From Moniliella sp. 'wahieum' (Eukaryota; Basidiomycota; Moniliellomycetes; Moniliellales; Moniliellaceae): a stretch of DNA of 64,000 bases. A program made the position numbers and the translations under genes. Shown piece after piece: positions 24,578-36,275 of the stretch. Position 1 is the first letter of the stretch, and each line of letters begins with the position of its first letter. The notes under the pieces were generated by a model. The model saw nothing but the letters and a program-made list of their open reading frames with translations. It did no database searches and was not told the DNA's origin. The DNA lies in assembly GCA_003971905.1 (NCBI GenBank), contig RSEE01000069.1, positions 186,001-250,000 of the forward strand, read 5' to 3'.

Positions 24578-24991
24578 TGTTCTTGCTGGTAACGTCGGTG
24601 CGGTGGGAGTAACGTCTGCTGCGTAGGCCACCGCGGTGTTGCTGGAGGCGAAGCGAGGCGGCAGGAGGTATAATAGGGTTGCATGCGGCACAGGCCGACT
24701 GTTCAAGTCATTTATTGCGCCTACCGCTGGGTGCTGACCCCCAGCCGTCCTGGTTGTACTGCTGGTGGCGGAGTGGATCGAGGTCACGTGCATCCCCGAA
24801 CGTCTGATCTCCTGTCATTTTGAAACCGAGAGGGGGCGGAGGCATCACCCATCACACATCAAGCCCGTGCGCCACGGATTGTGGGTCGGGATCGCACTGC
24901 TACCACTACCAGCAACGACAACAGCGAAGACGACGACGGCTGCCACCCCCACCGCCACCGCCACCATCGCCATCACCACCTGCCTCCCTAC
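24578..24991. promoter_or_regulatory. Shared promoter region, eL33 / GPI10
   Basis: This short divergent interval lies between the eL33 and PIG-B/GPI10 starts. A CACGTG-like box (TCACGTGC) lies at about 24783-24790. The end nearest GPI10 is a CCACCG microsatellite. Confidence 0.45.
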
Positions 24992-26743
24992 ATGGTAAAA
25001 CCGGTGAAGTATCAGATGCTGGCGGTCATGTGGGTGGCTGCCCTGGCCGTGCGTCTGCTCAATGCCGCAACCGTCACCACCTACTTCGTCCCGGACGAAC
25101 ACTGGCAGGCCCAGGAGGTCGCCTACTCGCTCGTCTTTGGTGTAGGTACCGCACATGGGAATGGATTCCAGCGTCCCACTGCACTCCCTTCCTGGCCATT
25201 CGTCTTGGGCCGAGGCGGTACGCGCTGGGCCTCTACGCAGCCTGCTCCCAGCCCTGCTCTATGTGCCTGCCTACTGGTTCATCCGCGTCCTCGGCATCAC
25301 TTCCCCCTGGCTCGTAGGCGTCGCGCCTAGAGCCACGCAAGCTCTTATTGCCTCTGTAGGAGTGTTTGCAGCGGCTATTGCAACGGCTGCCGTCCCAGGA
25401 TCTGGAATGGCGGCTTTCGTTCTGTGCCTTTTGTCTCCTGGCTTTGGTTCACCTCGACGCGCACGCTGGCCAACTCGACCGAGGCAGTGCTCCTATTGGC
25501 ATCCCTTATTTTTGGCCCCTGGACCTATCCAGGCGTAGGAAGAGGGAGAAGGCAATGGTTGCCCTGCTGATCGCAAGTTTTGCCCTCCTCGTTCGACCTT
25601 CCACCGGGGTGATCTTTGCTTATTTGGGTGTGCGTACTCTCTTCTCTGCTGGCGGGATCCGGAGCACGTTGAGGTTCCTCCTGATTAGTGCTACTATGGT
25701 TAGCACAGTGGTTGGTGTCAGTGTGCTAGTGGATTCCTATTCCACTCGGAACCAGCCGTGCCCATGTTGGCCTTTGGGGCACGCAATTTGCTCCAAGGGC
25801 TGGCGACCTTCACGGCACCGCTCCGTGGCACTTTTACCTCACTCAGGCTCTTCCACTTTTAGGTGGAGCCAGCTTGTTGCCTGCCTTACAAGGAGGAGTC
25901 AAGGCGCTGCGGGAGAAAATGTACGCACCCCCCCACCCCGGAGGTCAGGATCCTCTTCTCCTCCGGGTGGTGGCAGAGGTGGGGTTACTCTATCTTCTTC
26001 CACTCCATTTTGGGACATAAGGAGCACCGCTTTGTGCAACCAATTGCCTACTTCTCTCCCATCCTGGCCTCCTACCACATCGCCTTTAGTGGAAGGTGGC
26101 CAGCGCGTACAACACTTCATGACCTGGCGTCGATTCTCCCCCGTTCTGCGAGCAGCGCTCCCGCTTGCTTTTGTTGCCGGTATTTACCTGACCTCGGTTC
26201 ACCAGCGCGGGCAAGCCCTGGTGGTACACGATATTGCTTATCTAGCGCGGCAGGGAGGTGTGCATTCGGTTGGTTGGCTCATGCCTGCCACAGCACACCG
26301 TGGCATGCTTCGCTTCATACCCCCTCTCTGTACGATACGCATGTTGACGGGGAGCAAATGCGCAAAACCTGGTTCCTCACATGCTCCCCGCCCTCCTGCA
26401 CATCCGAAGGTACCAACCTGGCCTTTTCCTCTGAGGAGTACTTGGACCAAGCCGACCAATTTTACCTCGATCCTGCCGCGTGGTTACACAGCGCCATGGC
26501 TGACCACGTCGACCCCACCTTCCCTCCTGCCCCAGCTCATCTCTTCCGCTCTCAGCGGCAAAAGCAAGAACGCATTCCTTGGCCCAGTCCATTGTCTTAT
26601 TCAACGGCTTGCTTGCCTCGCCCCATGTCGAGCAAATTCTGCAGCAACAGGGGTACCACCCCATCTTATCCCGCTGGAACGCCCCCGTGACGGATGATTG
26701 GCGACGCTCTGGACGCCTGGAGATCTGGGCTTGGCAACCATGA
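24992..26743 (+). CDS. GPI10: GPI mannosyltransferase III (PIG-B/Gpi10)
   Basis: This ER membrane glycosyltransferase (GT22) adds the third, alpha-1,2-linked mannose to the GPI anchor precursor from dolichyl-phosphate mannose. The N-terminus MVKPVKYQMLAVMWVAALAV leads to YFVPDEHWQAQEVAYSLVFG, which holds the acidic catalytic motif of GT22 enzymes. Later landmarks are the APWHFYLTQALPLL loop near 25830, KEHRF near 26020, an HSTPW motif near 26300, FYLDPAAWL near 26465, and a C-terminus ending SGRLEIWAWQP before the TGA at 26741. The start is taken at 24992. An upstream in-frame ATG at 24881 would add a His/Pro repeat. Frame breaks are frequent (near 25145, 25370, 25500, 25735, 25790, 26290 and 26600), yet each segment aligns with PIG-B in order. 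Confidence 0.9.
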
Positions 26744-27130
26744 CGCGCAGAGTTTCTGTCTATACTGCTACCGCTGTATAGATTGGATTATGTTGTTATT
26801 CCCCCTACTACTGCCCCAGCATGGACTGATGTGATGATTGCAGCTATAAACAAAGCTTTTTGGGTTCTTTTTTGCTCTTCTTCGATCGTCATGTGAATCG
26901 ATCTCTTAGGATATCCGTGGAGGAGTACGAGAATGATCGACAATGTTATTGTTACGCGTTAACCGTCAATGATGCAAAGTGTAACATGTACAACAGCAGC
27001 TAACACTTTCTAACTGAGAAAGTGGTCGTCTCCCTCTATCCACAATGATTATAATGACGAAGAATTAAGGATTAACCGGCTTGAGGCTGAAACCTGTGAG
27101 AGGCGCGCTGTCGCGGGACTGTGCTTGAGT

Positions 27131-27198
27131 CTTGAAGCTTGAAGCTTGAAGCTTGAAGTTTGAAGCTTGAAGCTTGAAGCTTGAAGTTTGAAGCTTGA
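27131..27198 (+). repeat. TGA-AGCT heptad array
   Basis: About nine units of a 7-base repeat, TTGAAGC, occur in register, with two single-base variants (AGTT for AGCT). Each unit is TGA plus the palindrome AGCT. Confidence 0.95.
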
Positions 27199-27690
27199 CC
27201 ACAGAATGTGAGTACTGATCGATTATAGGCATACTATGGCTGCGCATTCTTTCCTATATCCCGTCCCTGAAGAACTGTAAAAGAGACGAAGCCATACATT
27301 ACTCAGTCAATGTATCAAGCGACCGAAAGCCGATCAAGAAAAATCAAGCGCTGCCCTGAATGCCATGTTTTTGCCTATACCACTGTTGGTAGTGCCTTAC
27401 AATCAGTCGTCGAAGATCATGATCTCCATGTTATCAATCAGCGGTGAATCACCGTTTCCTGCCGTACGGCCGGTGGTATTCCAGTTCAGCGATTTCATTG
27501 GTTGTATGGCGTTCTTAGTTTGTTGGGCTGCATGCAATGACCAGTATGTATCGCCATCACCACAACCATAATTAACTTCGTCCTCGGGATCGCGTAACGA
27601 GTACCTAGTAATGGGCACAGTGTGGCATGAAACATATGGCATGCCCCTCCCCGCGCGCAGAGAAGGAGTTACATATGCGGCTATACTCAT

Positions 27691-27728
27691 CAGTACTCAG
27701 TACTCAGTGAGTAATACTCAGTACTCAC
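27691..27728 (-). repeat. TGA-GTAC heptad array (reverse strand)
   Basis: CAGTACTCAGTACTCAGTGA continues into a second block, AATACTCAGTACTCAC. On the reverse strand each unit is TGA plus the palindrome GTAC. Confidence 0.9.
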
Positions 27729-28422
27729 TTCTATATAATACGTTACTTCTATATAGGTGAGTCCCTGACGCAGACGGGGGAGGAGGATTCATGCGCTCAA
27801 TATGTGCATCACATGCACATATTTCTCTTGGCCGGCACATGTTATCATGTCATCATGTCATTGATGTCATCCAGACTGATGCACATGATGATCGACCTGA
27901 TCACAATGTAATTATGCGCGCCCGTAACGCGTAACGAGGAATCTCCTCTTGATCTCGGGCGCCGTCGACAACAGTACTATATGAGCCATGATGCCTGTGA
28001 GGCCTGAGGCGAAACAAGGGCATGCATGGCACAGTAGAGATTCGTTTTCTTTTTTCTGTATACTAGTGAGTACGTTTAGTACTTATACTGTGGGACCATT
28101 AGAAACACGACTATGCTAGTATTAGCCAACACAAAGGGGAAATATATGGAAAGGAACTAACGAACATTGAATTCGGAGAAACATGCCACTGTAGCTGGTC
28201 AGGCAGAACCGACGGAGAGGGTCCGGCCTGGGATTTCCCGGACCCTCAGCTCAGTGATCAGTACTCAGTGTACTCAGTGGTCATTTCGGGAGAAAGGGTC
28301 AATTGACCCTTGCATGGCTTTTAACCTCTGTGGGCGCTGAAGCTTGACGCTCGAGGCCAGAATACTTGGATACATCCTGAAGGAGTCTCACTTGAAATCT
28401 CACCTGCAACCAATTATGATGA

Positions 28423-28439
28423 TGAACATTGAACGTTGA
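28423..28439 (+). repeat. TGA-heptads, ACAT/ACGT type
   Basis: TGA occurs at 28423, 28430 and 28437, separated by ACAT and ACGT. Confidence 0.85.
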
Positions 28440-28717
28440 ACACGGTCATCTCATTATTCCCCAAAAGTCCCTCTCGAACTTGGATGGCCGCCACTTTGTT
28501 ATACGTAAACTATCTCGATAACCCTCAAGACAAGCCACAACTTATTCCCTTAGACCTCGCAGGCCTGAGCGCCTGAACAGGGGCCGTCTCGGGACCAGAG
28601 GGTCATGCATAATGCCAAATCACGATCGCCGGGGCCGTCGGGTATAATTATATGGCCACGACGCTGTCGCAGTGAAGAGAAAAGAACCGCTTTGAATCCA
28701 TATCTTTAACAGAGCGT

Positions 28718-28830
28718 AAGGCTGGACAGGGGAACGCTACGTCTAAACCGAACCGTTCATGGGGTTACTTGGAAGCGCCACCAAGGTTAAGGAACTAGAG
28801 GGATCGCCAGGATATATCAGGACCCTCCGG
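28718..28830 (+). repeat. Outer inverted repeat, left copy
   Basis: This 113-base segment, AAGGCTGGACAGGGG... to ...GACCCTCCGG, matches the reverse complement of 31604-31722 over its whole length with scattered substitutions and small gaps. Shared blocks include AACGCTACGTCTAAACC, AACCGTTCAT and GGATCGCCAGGATAT. Confidence 0.9.
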
Positions 28831-29637
28831 TGGTCGTATAACAACTATAAGAGGGTTTTGAACTGGAGCAGAACATAGTCTTCAATTTCACCACCATGCT
28901 CTTCGCTCTACTCGTCCCTCGTTCCTACATCTTGTTACCCTTTCATGATTAGCCCTCTCTTCTGCTACATTATAGAGGCTGCACGTCGGAAGAAGAGAGA
29001 TTGCTCTGTATGCCCACAGCGAAACGGAGATGTGCAACGACTTCGTTAGTAGTCTTCCTCTGATCGACTCTCTATCGATGCATCATTCAATTATCCGGTT
29101 GAAGCGTATTACAAATTCAAAAACACAACTCACACATTTTGCACACAATTAGTTGATGTACTACCGAGGTATAATTGTGACATGTCATGTTGGGGATGGC
29201 CAGGAGGAGAAAAGGAGCCAGACGCTGCGAAAGAGCGCTAGAGGTTTATAGGGGACGTGAAAAGATTAGTGGGGGTGTACCATGTAAGCCTTTGGATGGG
29301 CAATCGGAGCTACACAACGCGGGATATATGTGCTGCTTTTGCATATAGATGGTTGTAGTGAAGCAGAACTTTAGAGGCGTGTAAAAAAGGCAATAAGGGA
29401 GAAAAGGGTACGATTATATCACTCCTATGATAGTCTACATAGAGTTAGCGCCGGTGTATTTGGTCTTCAAGAGGCCACATATAGAAAAAACGCGCTGTCT
29501 CTTCCGTCGTGACGTTAGTACAGCTTTCAGGAACAGTAGTGCAGTGTATAGACTCTCGATGTGTTGGGGAAAAGAATGTGAATGGGCCTATAATATCAAT
29601 GGAAAAAGCACCAGATTAATTAGAATCGAATACAAGT

Positions 29638-29806
29638 GTCACAGTCGAGGCTAAGGCGAGACCAGAATCGGGACTAGGCCAAGGGGTGTAGCAATTGTTC
29701 GTGGGGAATGAGCAAGAGCAGGGACATGTGCAAATGGAGGAAACAGGGGAGGAGCGAGACGCTTGAGACGAAGAAATTGGAAATATGAGCGAGATCAGCG
29801 AAACTA
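29638..29806 (+). repeat. Inner inverted repeat, left copy
   Basis: The segment from GTCACAGTCG to GCGAAACTAT is a diverged reverse complement of 30431-30617. Shared blocks include GTCACAGTCG, CCAGAATCG, GCAAGAGCA and GAGCGAGATC. It is clearly more diverged than the outer pair. Confidence 0.75.
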
Positions 29807-30157
29807 TGACAATAAAAGTTTGTCAAGACTGAGCACTGATACTGGAGTATAGATGAGCGTGCAGCCATGGCTCTGGATGCAAACCAATGAGCACAGCTGC
29901 AACAAGTCTGGTCTTAGGATATAACAGAGAGTGCGGGTTTTCGATGGTGGACAGCGGACGGAAGGGAGAGGGATTGTTGATGTCCGGATATCTTCGGCTG
30001 ACGCGGCAATAATGACGAATATTCATCAGGCCTCGAGCACGATCGTAACGGACACCTTTAATGATCCTGGATACCCAGGGATGTTCGAAGTGCAGTCATG
30101 CAGTGGTAGAGAGAGAAGACAGGAGCTGATGGGTTGAACCCAGGATGAGGATCAAAC

Positions 30158-30197
30158 GGAGAAGGAAAAGAAGGAGAAGAAGGAGAAGAAGGAAGAG
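30158..30197 (+). repeat. GAA/GGA-rich purine tract
   Basis: A 40-base pure-purine run built on AAGGAG lies at the midpoint of the nested inverted repeats. Confidence 0.9.
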
Positions 30198-30430
30198 TGC
30201 CACAAACTACAGGTTGGGGATACTGGCGTAGTGCCCGGATGCGTAAGAGGGTTAGGGTGACCTCGGAGGTGGCTGGCCCTTAGGACCCTAGTTAACCACC
30301 TCTCGTCTCCACTCGGGCACGCACTACACACTTTATGTAAAGTGGAGAGACTTTATGAAGAGGGAGTGTGTTCAAAAGACATCCAGACCCAACTTCAGCT
30401 TCATGACGCTGAAGCATTATAAGGAGGGCC

Positions 30431-30617
30431 ATATTAGTTTGGTCGATCTCGCTCCCATTTCGAAATTCTTCGTCCCGAGCGTCTCACTCTTTAGTTCTTC
30501 AGCTTCACATCGTGCCCTATGCTCTTGCTTCTTCCCCGCCAATGATTGCTACATTCCTAACTTAGTCTCGATTCTGGCCTCCCTCACCGGTCACCTTCAT
30601 AGCCCTGCGACTGTGAC
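30431..30617 (-). repeat. Inner inverted repeat, right copy
   Basis: This is the partner of 29638-29806 in opposite orientation, from ATATTAGTTTGGTCGATCTC to GCGACTGTGAC. Confidence 0.75.
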
Positions 30618-31603
30618 AATATTACGCATCTTTCACATGGAAGTGTGGTGGACCCGTAGCCACTAGCGAAAGCATACACCACCTCTCTGTTGGTTCCCAC
30701 TGCATCCCCACATCCACCACAGGACTCTCAATGCGCGAGACGTTGGTTCGGCCAGTCGGAAGCAAAGGTGGGGGGCAGCGAACATACGAGCATTGAAGTG
30801 GGCCAATTAAGAGTTGATTCGCTATAGAAATTTGATCTTCTCGTTGCTATACACTTCTCTCTCTTTGGTACAATTGGGAGGGATGGATAGAGGGCCGTAG
30901 TGTGATCCGTATTCCCTCACTCTACCATTAGTTGTGCTCCACAGCCCACCGTTCCCTTCTTACCACTGTGCACAGCGTGCTATACGCTTGTTTTCAGTCA
31001 CATGCATCCCATTCCTCCCTGCGTCCCGTCGTTACTTTCCGTCGTTATTGGTAAATATTGCACATCCCCTTGCTTCCCTGGAAGTCGACGTGAGGCAAGA
31101 ACCCAAGTGGAGCAGCGAGCAACAGGTGATGTGCGGGGGAGAAAACCAACTTGAGTCAACTTTCCCCCAGACTCCCCTCCCACCCTCGCTGGGAGTGTAC
31201 AAAAGCAACGGATGTGGGTATGTGTGAAGAACGGGCGGGCAAAACAATCCATGTTACCAGTGTTGAACGTGGATGTGATGGAAGTTGATGAGCGCGATGA
31301 AATGATCGTTCCCAAGGTTTGATGCTAAGCCGATATGGATTGGATGAGACTTGCCCCTCTGCGACAAAGGTCTTCGTTATAATCCTGGCCTCATGCCTCA
31401 TGGTTGTTTCTTTTTGTGAAGTCAACAGCCAACGTTCAAAATGTTTTCATGAAATGCTCTGCGGCTAATATACATTAAAAGTTTTTGCGCATTGGAAGGA
31501 GTTGGCTACTAAGTCTCAGTGGAAATGGTTCCTCGCTCGGATGTCAACCACGTTCCTCCGTGTCCATACGCGCTTCCTAGGGTACGGGACCGGATGGCAT
31601 GAG

Positions 31604-31722
31604 CCGGAGGGTCCTGATATCCTGGCGATCCCCCTGGTTCCTTGACCCTGGTGGCGCCCCTAAGTAACCCCCGCAAGATGAACGGTTAGGTTTAGACGTA
31701 GCGTTCCCCCTGTCCCAGCCTT
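31604..31722 (-). repeat. Outer inverted repeat, right copy
   Basis: This is the partner of 28718-28830 in opposite orientation, starting CCGGAGGGTCCTGATATCC. The four copies together are symmetric about 30.13-30.22 kb. Confidence 0.9.
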
Positions 31723-33420
31723 CTTAAGTCTGCCAATGAAATGGAAGTCATTAAGGGAACCGCTTTCGGATCGGTTTCCATTTGACGTGGCACCTCTGTT
31801 GGGTTGAACGCGTTGAACACTAATAACAGCTTACAGAAGATTACACTCGGCCTTACAAGCGTCGAAAGCTAAGCTTTTCTAGCTTCTGCTATAAGCTTTC
31901 AGCTTCTATACTTTGGATGCTATACTAAACACTACCTTGTTTAACGTTGATCGGCCTTTCTTGGTAACACACCTATGTCTTGACCCTGTTGGTTCGCTAC
32001 ATCACGCATCGTATACAACACCTGCTATTGTCTCTTCTTAAATCATCGATTATCGACTGAATCAGGAAGGGTTTACTTGAACGGATTGCCGGATGCGGTA
32101 TTTAAGCTTCTAGTTACCGGTAACCGGCAACCCCGGCCGTAATCAGGTAGTTACTCGTTTTTAGTAGTTACTAGTTACAGGCCATAGTCTTCGTTGTAAG
32201 AGTATCTTGTTTTCTTCTATGCACGATTCACACGGTTGTTACTGGTTAATATAAAGTAGACCTAGTGGGCTGCATATATAGTTGAGAGGAGCGTATTAGT
32301 GGATGGCCAGTTCAGCGAGTCTGACGTCCAGGCCTGAGCATTCGGCCTCTCAGGCCTTCTTGCCTTTCTCAGTTTAGGGAGTTGAGTGGTTACGCTAGTT
32401 GCAGAAACACGTACGATGGGGGAAGGGGGTATGTAGAATGAGATCTGAGAGAGGATTGCATTATGGGGAGAGCGACAACAGAAGAATGTTGTAACAAAAA
32501 AAAGCTATATACACCCCTCCCCCGTATAAGCGACTATTAGTAAGATTGGAAAATACAAGCACTTGTAGAGGAGAGAGAGAAGACGCTCACGAGGGAAAGC
32601 ATGCCTACCTATTGCTATCATGATAAAAGGGGCCGTCTCTTCCGATCGACGTCGAAGATATCGAGAAGGGAATGGCCTGGACAGGCAGGTGCCATAATGG
32701 GGTACAGTGTCATATACATGCCTCTCGTCATGCACGTCATGCGTGATGCGTAACTCCATGGCCGCCTTTTTGTCTGTGGCGTGCAGACGTTAGAAGGTCT
32801 GATCGCGGTTCCGACGGGCATATAGTTCGACCTTTGCGGGGCCTTGTGTTTCCACGGGCCATATCCCTTTGCGGTGTTGAACGTGTTGAACGCTGAATGT
32901 ACGTTGAACGTTGTACGTCTTCGAAGCTTGAAGCTTGGAGTGAGTAAGTACGTACATGGTAAGGATACGAGTTGCCACGGATGTAGGCTCAGCGCTCAGG
33001 CTGAGCGCTCATCCTAGCATGTATTACTTTTGATCAGTGAACAGGGATGGTCATCGGTCATCTCTGCGTAGCGTAGCGTATTTGTAGTGTGTAGTGGCAC
33101 GTCACGCGTCAATACTCCAGGCAATTGATGATGTATGATGCATGATAATCTACTCGTTCTGGAAGCTCTCTGGGGGTGGCGTTTGATTGCGGTGGTGGTG
33201 AGTGCTGGGGAGGTGCAGGCCAAGCGCAGAACTGAGATGGGATGGTCGACGGTCGATAGGACGGGAGGCATGTGCGTGTGCCAGTTAGGAATGTGTGCCT
33301 GATGGCATAACGGAAAAGGGCGGTGCGTTTTCTTGTATAAAAGAGGTGGGCGGCCGGAAGAGGAGGGCACAGAGGACTCGCGGTGCGTTATACATTAAGC
33401 CGTCTCCTGCCGACCTGAGG

Positions 33421-33470
33421 CTTGAAGGCTTGAAGCTTGAAGCTTGAAGCTTGAAGCTTGAAGCTTGAGC
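33421..33470 (+). repeat. TGA-AGCT heptad array, second
   Basis: About six TTGAAGC units occur in the same orientation as the array at 27131, 6.3 kb away. Confidence 0.95.
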
Positions 33471-33555
33471 GGCCGCTGGATCGAGGTGCTGTGGAGGGGG
33501 CTGCGCCTGGCCCCGGTGGCGAGGCAAAAGCTACCGTGATGTGTGACGTAACCTT

Positions 33556-33590
33556 TGACATGTGACATCTGAGATCTGAGATCTGACATG
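33556..33590 (+). repeat. TGA-heptads, CATG/CATC/GATC types
   Basis: Five TGA triplets stay in 7-base phase here while the four-base spacers change: CATG, CATC, GATC, GATC. A GGACATG repeat of the same period follows. Confidence 0.9.
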
Positions 33591-34297
33591 GGACATGGGA
33601 CATGGAAGCTGTGAGCGGCATTTGAATTCCATGCATGAGCATGGTCATGAGCGCCATGAGCGCATGAGCGCTGAGCCTCAGCCCTTCGGCCGGACGAAGC
33701 TTAAGCAGCGGAAGCAGGAAGCTTGAATCTCTGAATCTTCAAAGCGCCAGGCACTCCGCCTGAGGCTCGTACTTGGCAGTGCTTTGGCACTGAGCCTCAG
33801 CGCACACGCCGAGTGCGCAACTGAACTGAACGTTCAGTACGTTCACGACGCGGCATGCCATCGCCCATCCAGGAAGCTTTGGCGCCTCCCAAGTAGGACA
33901 TCTGCCGCTGTACGTATGGTGTGTCGCACGTGCCGGCTGACGTTTGTTTGTTTAGTGGCTGAGCGCCACCCCCATCGACCCCATCGTCCATCCATCCCAC
34001 ACCACACCTGAGCCTCAGGCTGAGCGCAGCTTCAAGCAGAAGCACAGGTACTGAGTACTCCGTCCAGCGGCCGAGCACGATGTGCTGGACGCAAGGGCAG
34101 GGCATGGCCCTGCAGGGCCTTGGCAGGGCAGCCCAACTGATATTGAATTTGACGCTGCACCAGCGCTATCGATTATCGGCCACCGGCCACCACATGATGG
34201 CGACGGCGGGTGCCCTGGTGCCCAGTACGCACAGTACTACACCAGCGTGCGCCAGTGGCGGCGGGCTGGTGGCCACCCGGTGGCGGTGTTCCAGCAG

Positions 34298-34335
34298 TGA
34301 CGCGTGACGCATGATGGGTGACTAGTGATGCATGA
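34298..34335 (+). repeat. TGA-heptads with changing spacers
   Basis: TGA occurs at 34298, 34305, 34312, 34319, 34326 and 34333, separated by CGCG, CGCA, TGGG, CTAG and TGCA. The triplet is fixed and the spacers differ each time. Confidence 0.95.
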
Positions 34336-34818
34336 TGTAATGCATGATGGTGCTCAGGTGGCCGGTGGGGCCGCACCAGCAGGCACTGGGTGGCGAGGCG
34401 GGGAAGCGCAGTAGGCGCCGGGGGCGGTGGGCGAAATGTGAGATCTGAGAAGATGTAAACAGGTCCGAGACAGCTCAGGGCCCATCGCCGGCAGGCGATC
34501 GACACAGAAAACCGTCGGATGATCGATGAGGGGCACGTTGGGCTGCTGTGGGGCTGATGCACTGATGGGGCTGATGCGCTGATGAGGCTGATGGGTCAGG
34601 CGCTTCGTACATACTCATCAACACACCCTCTCGCACTGTAGTCTCGCCCACCCCAGCCAGTCTGCACCCGCAGTCCAGACCTGTTGCGCACTGCACCATC
34701 TGTACCCTGCTTCTCGACCAGACGACGACATCTCACACATTTGGTGTGCAGCATTCGCCATGCGAGACAGCTCAGCGGTGAGCCCACCCATTTGCTCACC
34801 CTTCACCCTCTCAACCCA

Positions 34819-35079
34819 ATGGCCAACGTTCGACGCATCAACGTACGGTTCAACGACTCTTCTCTCTCCATCAAGCTCAAGCTTCGTCAACGCAACACCA
34901 GCCCCGAAACCTTCTCTATTTCCTTGCCCCCCCCCCCCCCCACCCACTTCTCCCATCAGATCTCAGAGCGCGACACCAGGCAAAGGCGCGCTGGTTGGGC
35001 CTATCCCTCCGGTATACATCAGGTGAGGCGGTCGAGCGGTGGGCCACCTGGTCGTTCCGATGCACCAAAGCATGTGTAG
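34819..35079 (+). CDS. Possible small hypothetical gene
   Basis: From the ATG at 34819 (MANVRRINVRFNDSSLSIKL) about 35 codons end mostly in C or T, as in the clear genes of this window. A run of 14 C follows, then another 45 codons to a stop at 35079. The C-run followed by CCCATCAG could be a splice acceptor. I recognise no family. The opposite strand is also open here, so this may be chance. It ends 34 bases before the target duplication of the LTR element. Confidence 0.25.
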   Translation: MANVRRINVRFNDSSLSIKLKLRQRNTSPETFSISLPPPPPTHFSHQISERDTRQRRAGWAYPSGIHQVRRSSGGPPGRSDAPKHV

Positions 35080-35118
35080 ACCCTGCGGCCTGAAGAGTCT
35101 GCCTCAAGCTCCAAACCT

Positions 35119-35356
35119 GTTGACTGTGATCCTCTGGCTCCCAGTCGGTAGACCAGGTTCGCCTCGGTTCCATCGGCTTCCACGCTGACGTCCCTGCGTG
35201 TCACTGTCCCTGTGCCCTGCACTCTCTCCTGTGTGACTCACTGTCCCTGTGCCTAGTCCAGCCTCCTATATAGATGCCTCGTACCCAGACCCAACTCTGG
35301 CTCCAATCCATCACCTTCTCCTCATCCTTCTGCCCGTCCGGCTCCCTAGGCCAACA
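35119..35356 (+). repeat. LTR 1
   Basis: This is the left LTR of the tandem element, from TGTTGACTG to GGCCAACA. Confidence 0.9.
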
Positions 35357-36275
35357 GAGTTACAATCTGATCCCCCCGGAAGGGGAGCGCTCTTCAAGCA
35401 AGCCCACCCCCAAGCCTACAAGCCCAAGCTAAGCCGCCAAGCCCACAAGACACACCCGTCCTCCCGCCCAACAACACCACCGCCACAATCGGCACCTTAC
35501 CGCCACAATCGGCATACTACCGCCACAATCGGCATACTACCGCCACAATCGGCACACTCGTCCCCACAGATGGGGCAATGATTTTTAGGGACAACACACG
35601 ACGGAACAAAACGTGTAGGGTATCGTCAACGAGACGAAATTCCTCCAACGACAAAACGGCGCAGGCGAATCGCAGAAAGCGGGGGTGGCTGCTCATCAAG
35701 TGCCCCACCCACGGCTACACGCCCCGGATTGCCAATTCATCCGGGGCACCTGGGGAAAGGATGGGGGGGGGTGGTCACCCAACTTCTTCCACTCCTCTTT
35801 TTCACACAACAAAGAGAACCCAAACAGATCAAGACGGTTGACGCATAGCGCCCGTTCATTTCCCATGCCCAATGGACCCCACTGGCACCAGGCATGGAAC
35901 CAAACAACTACCAAACGCATCCAATTTTGATGCCAAACGACCTTGGACCGCATTTACTCCAAGTTTCCAATTTTCTTTCACTACACCTATAACTGGTGCT
36001 TTTTACTTTTGCCCACCAAATCGCTTCGGGGCGCAACCCCTACTACTTTTACTTCTAAGACTTCTACAAGCATCTGGCGGTCGCACAATACACCAACCAC
36101 AAGCGCTCGGCTCGTTCAGGTGTCATCCTGGACAGCGGGGGTGTAGGCCAGTCGTGTGGCCATGCACAACTCCAGGCCATTCGTCCCGGTTGCCACTCAA
36201 GTCCTCCCCTCTCTACATCCACTGGCAGGAGCTCATCCCACAACCGATGTCTCCGGGTTCCCTGGCCAGCGGGGG

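Larger units (their letters stand above)
26744..34818. other. Gene desert with lower G+C and nested inverted repeats
   Basis: For about 8 kb no frame carries a recognisable protein and no rRNA, tRNA or snRNA is seen. Base composition is visibly lower in G+C than in the flanking genes until about 33 kb. The region contains two nested inverted repeat pairs centred near 30.1-30.2 kb, a GAA-rich tract at that centre, and many TGA-heptad arrays. It could be a small regional centromere, a transposon graveyard, or both. A short frame at 28896, MLFALLVPRSYILLPFHD, has a good start context but no other support. Confidence 0.6.

Noticed and set aside
28896-28952. An 18-residue peptide gene (MLFALLVPRSYILLPFHD)
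   Set aside because: A good start context alone is not enough. There is no conservation or promoter evidence that I can assess.
27131-33470. CRISPR-like array from regularly spaced repeats
   Set aside because: The repeats are 3-base constants with 4-base spacers in a fungal genome. There are no cas genes and no repeat of suitable length.
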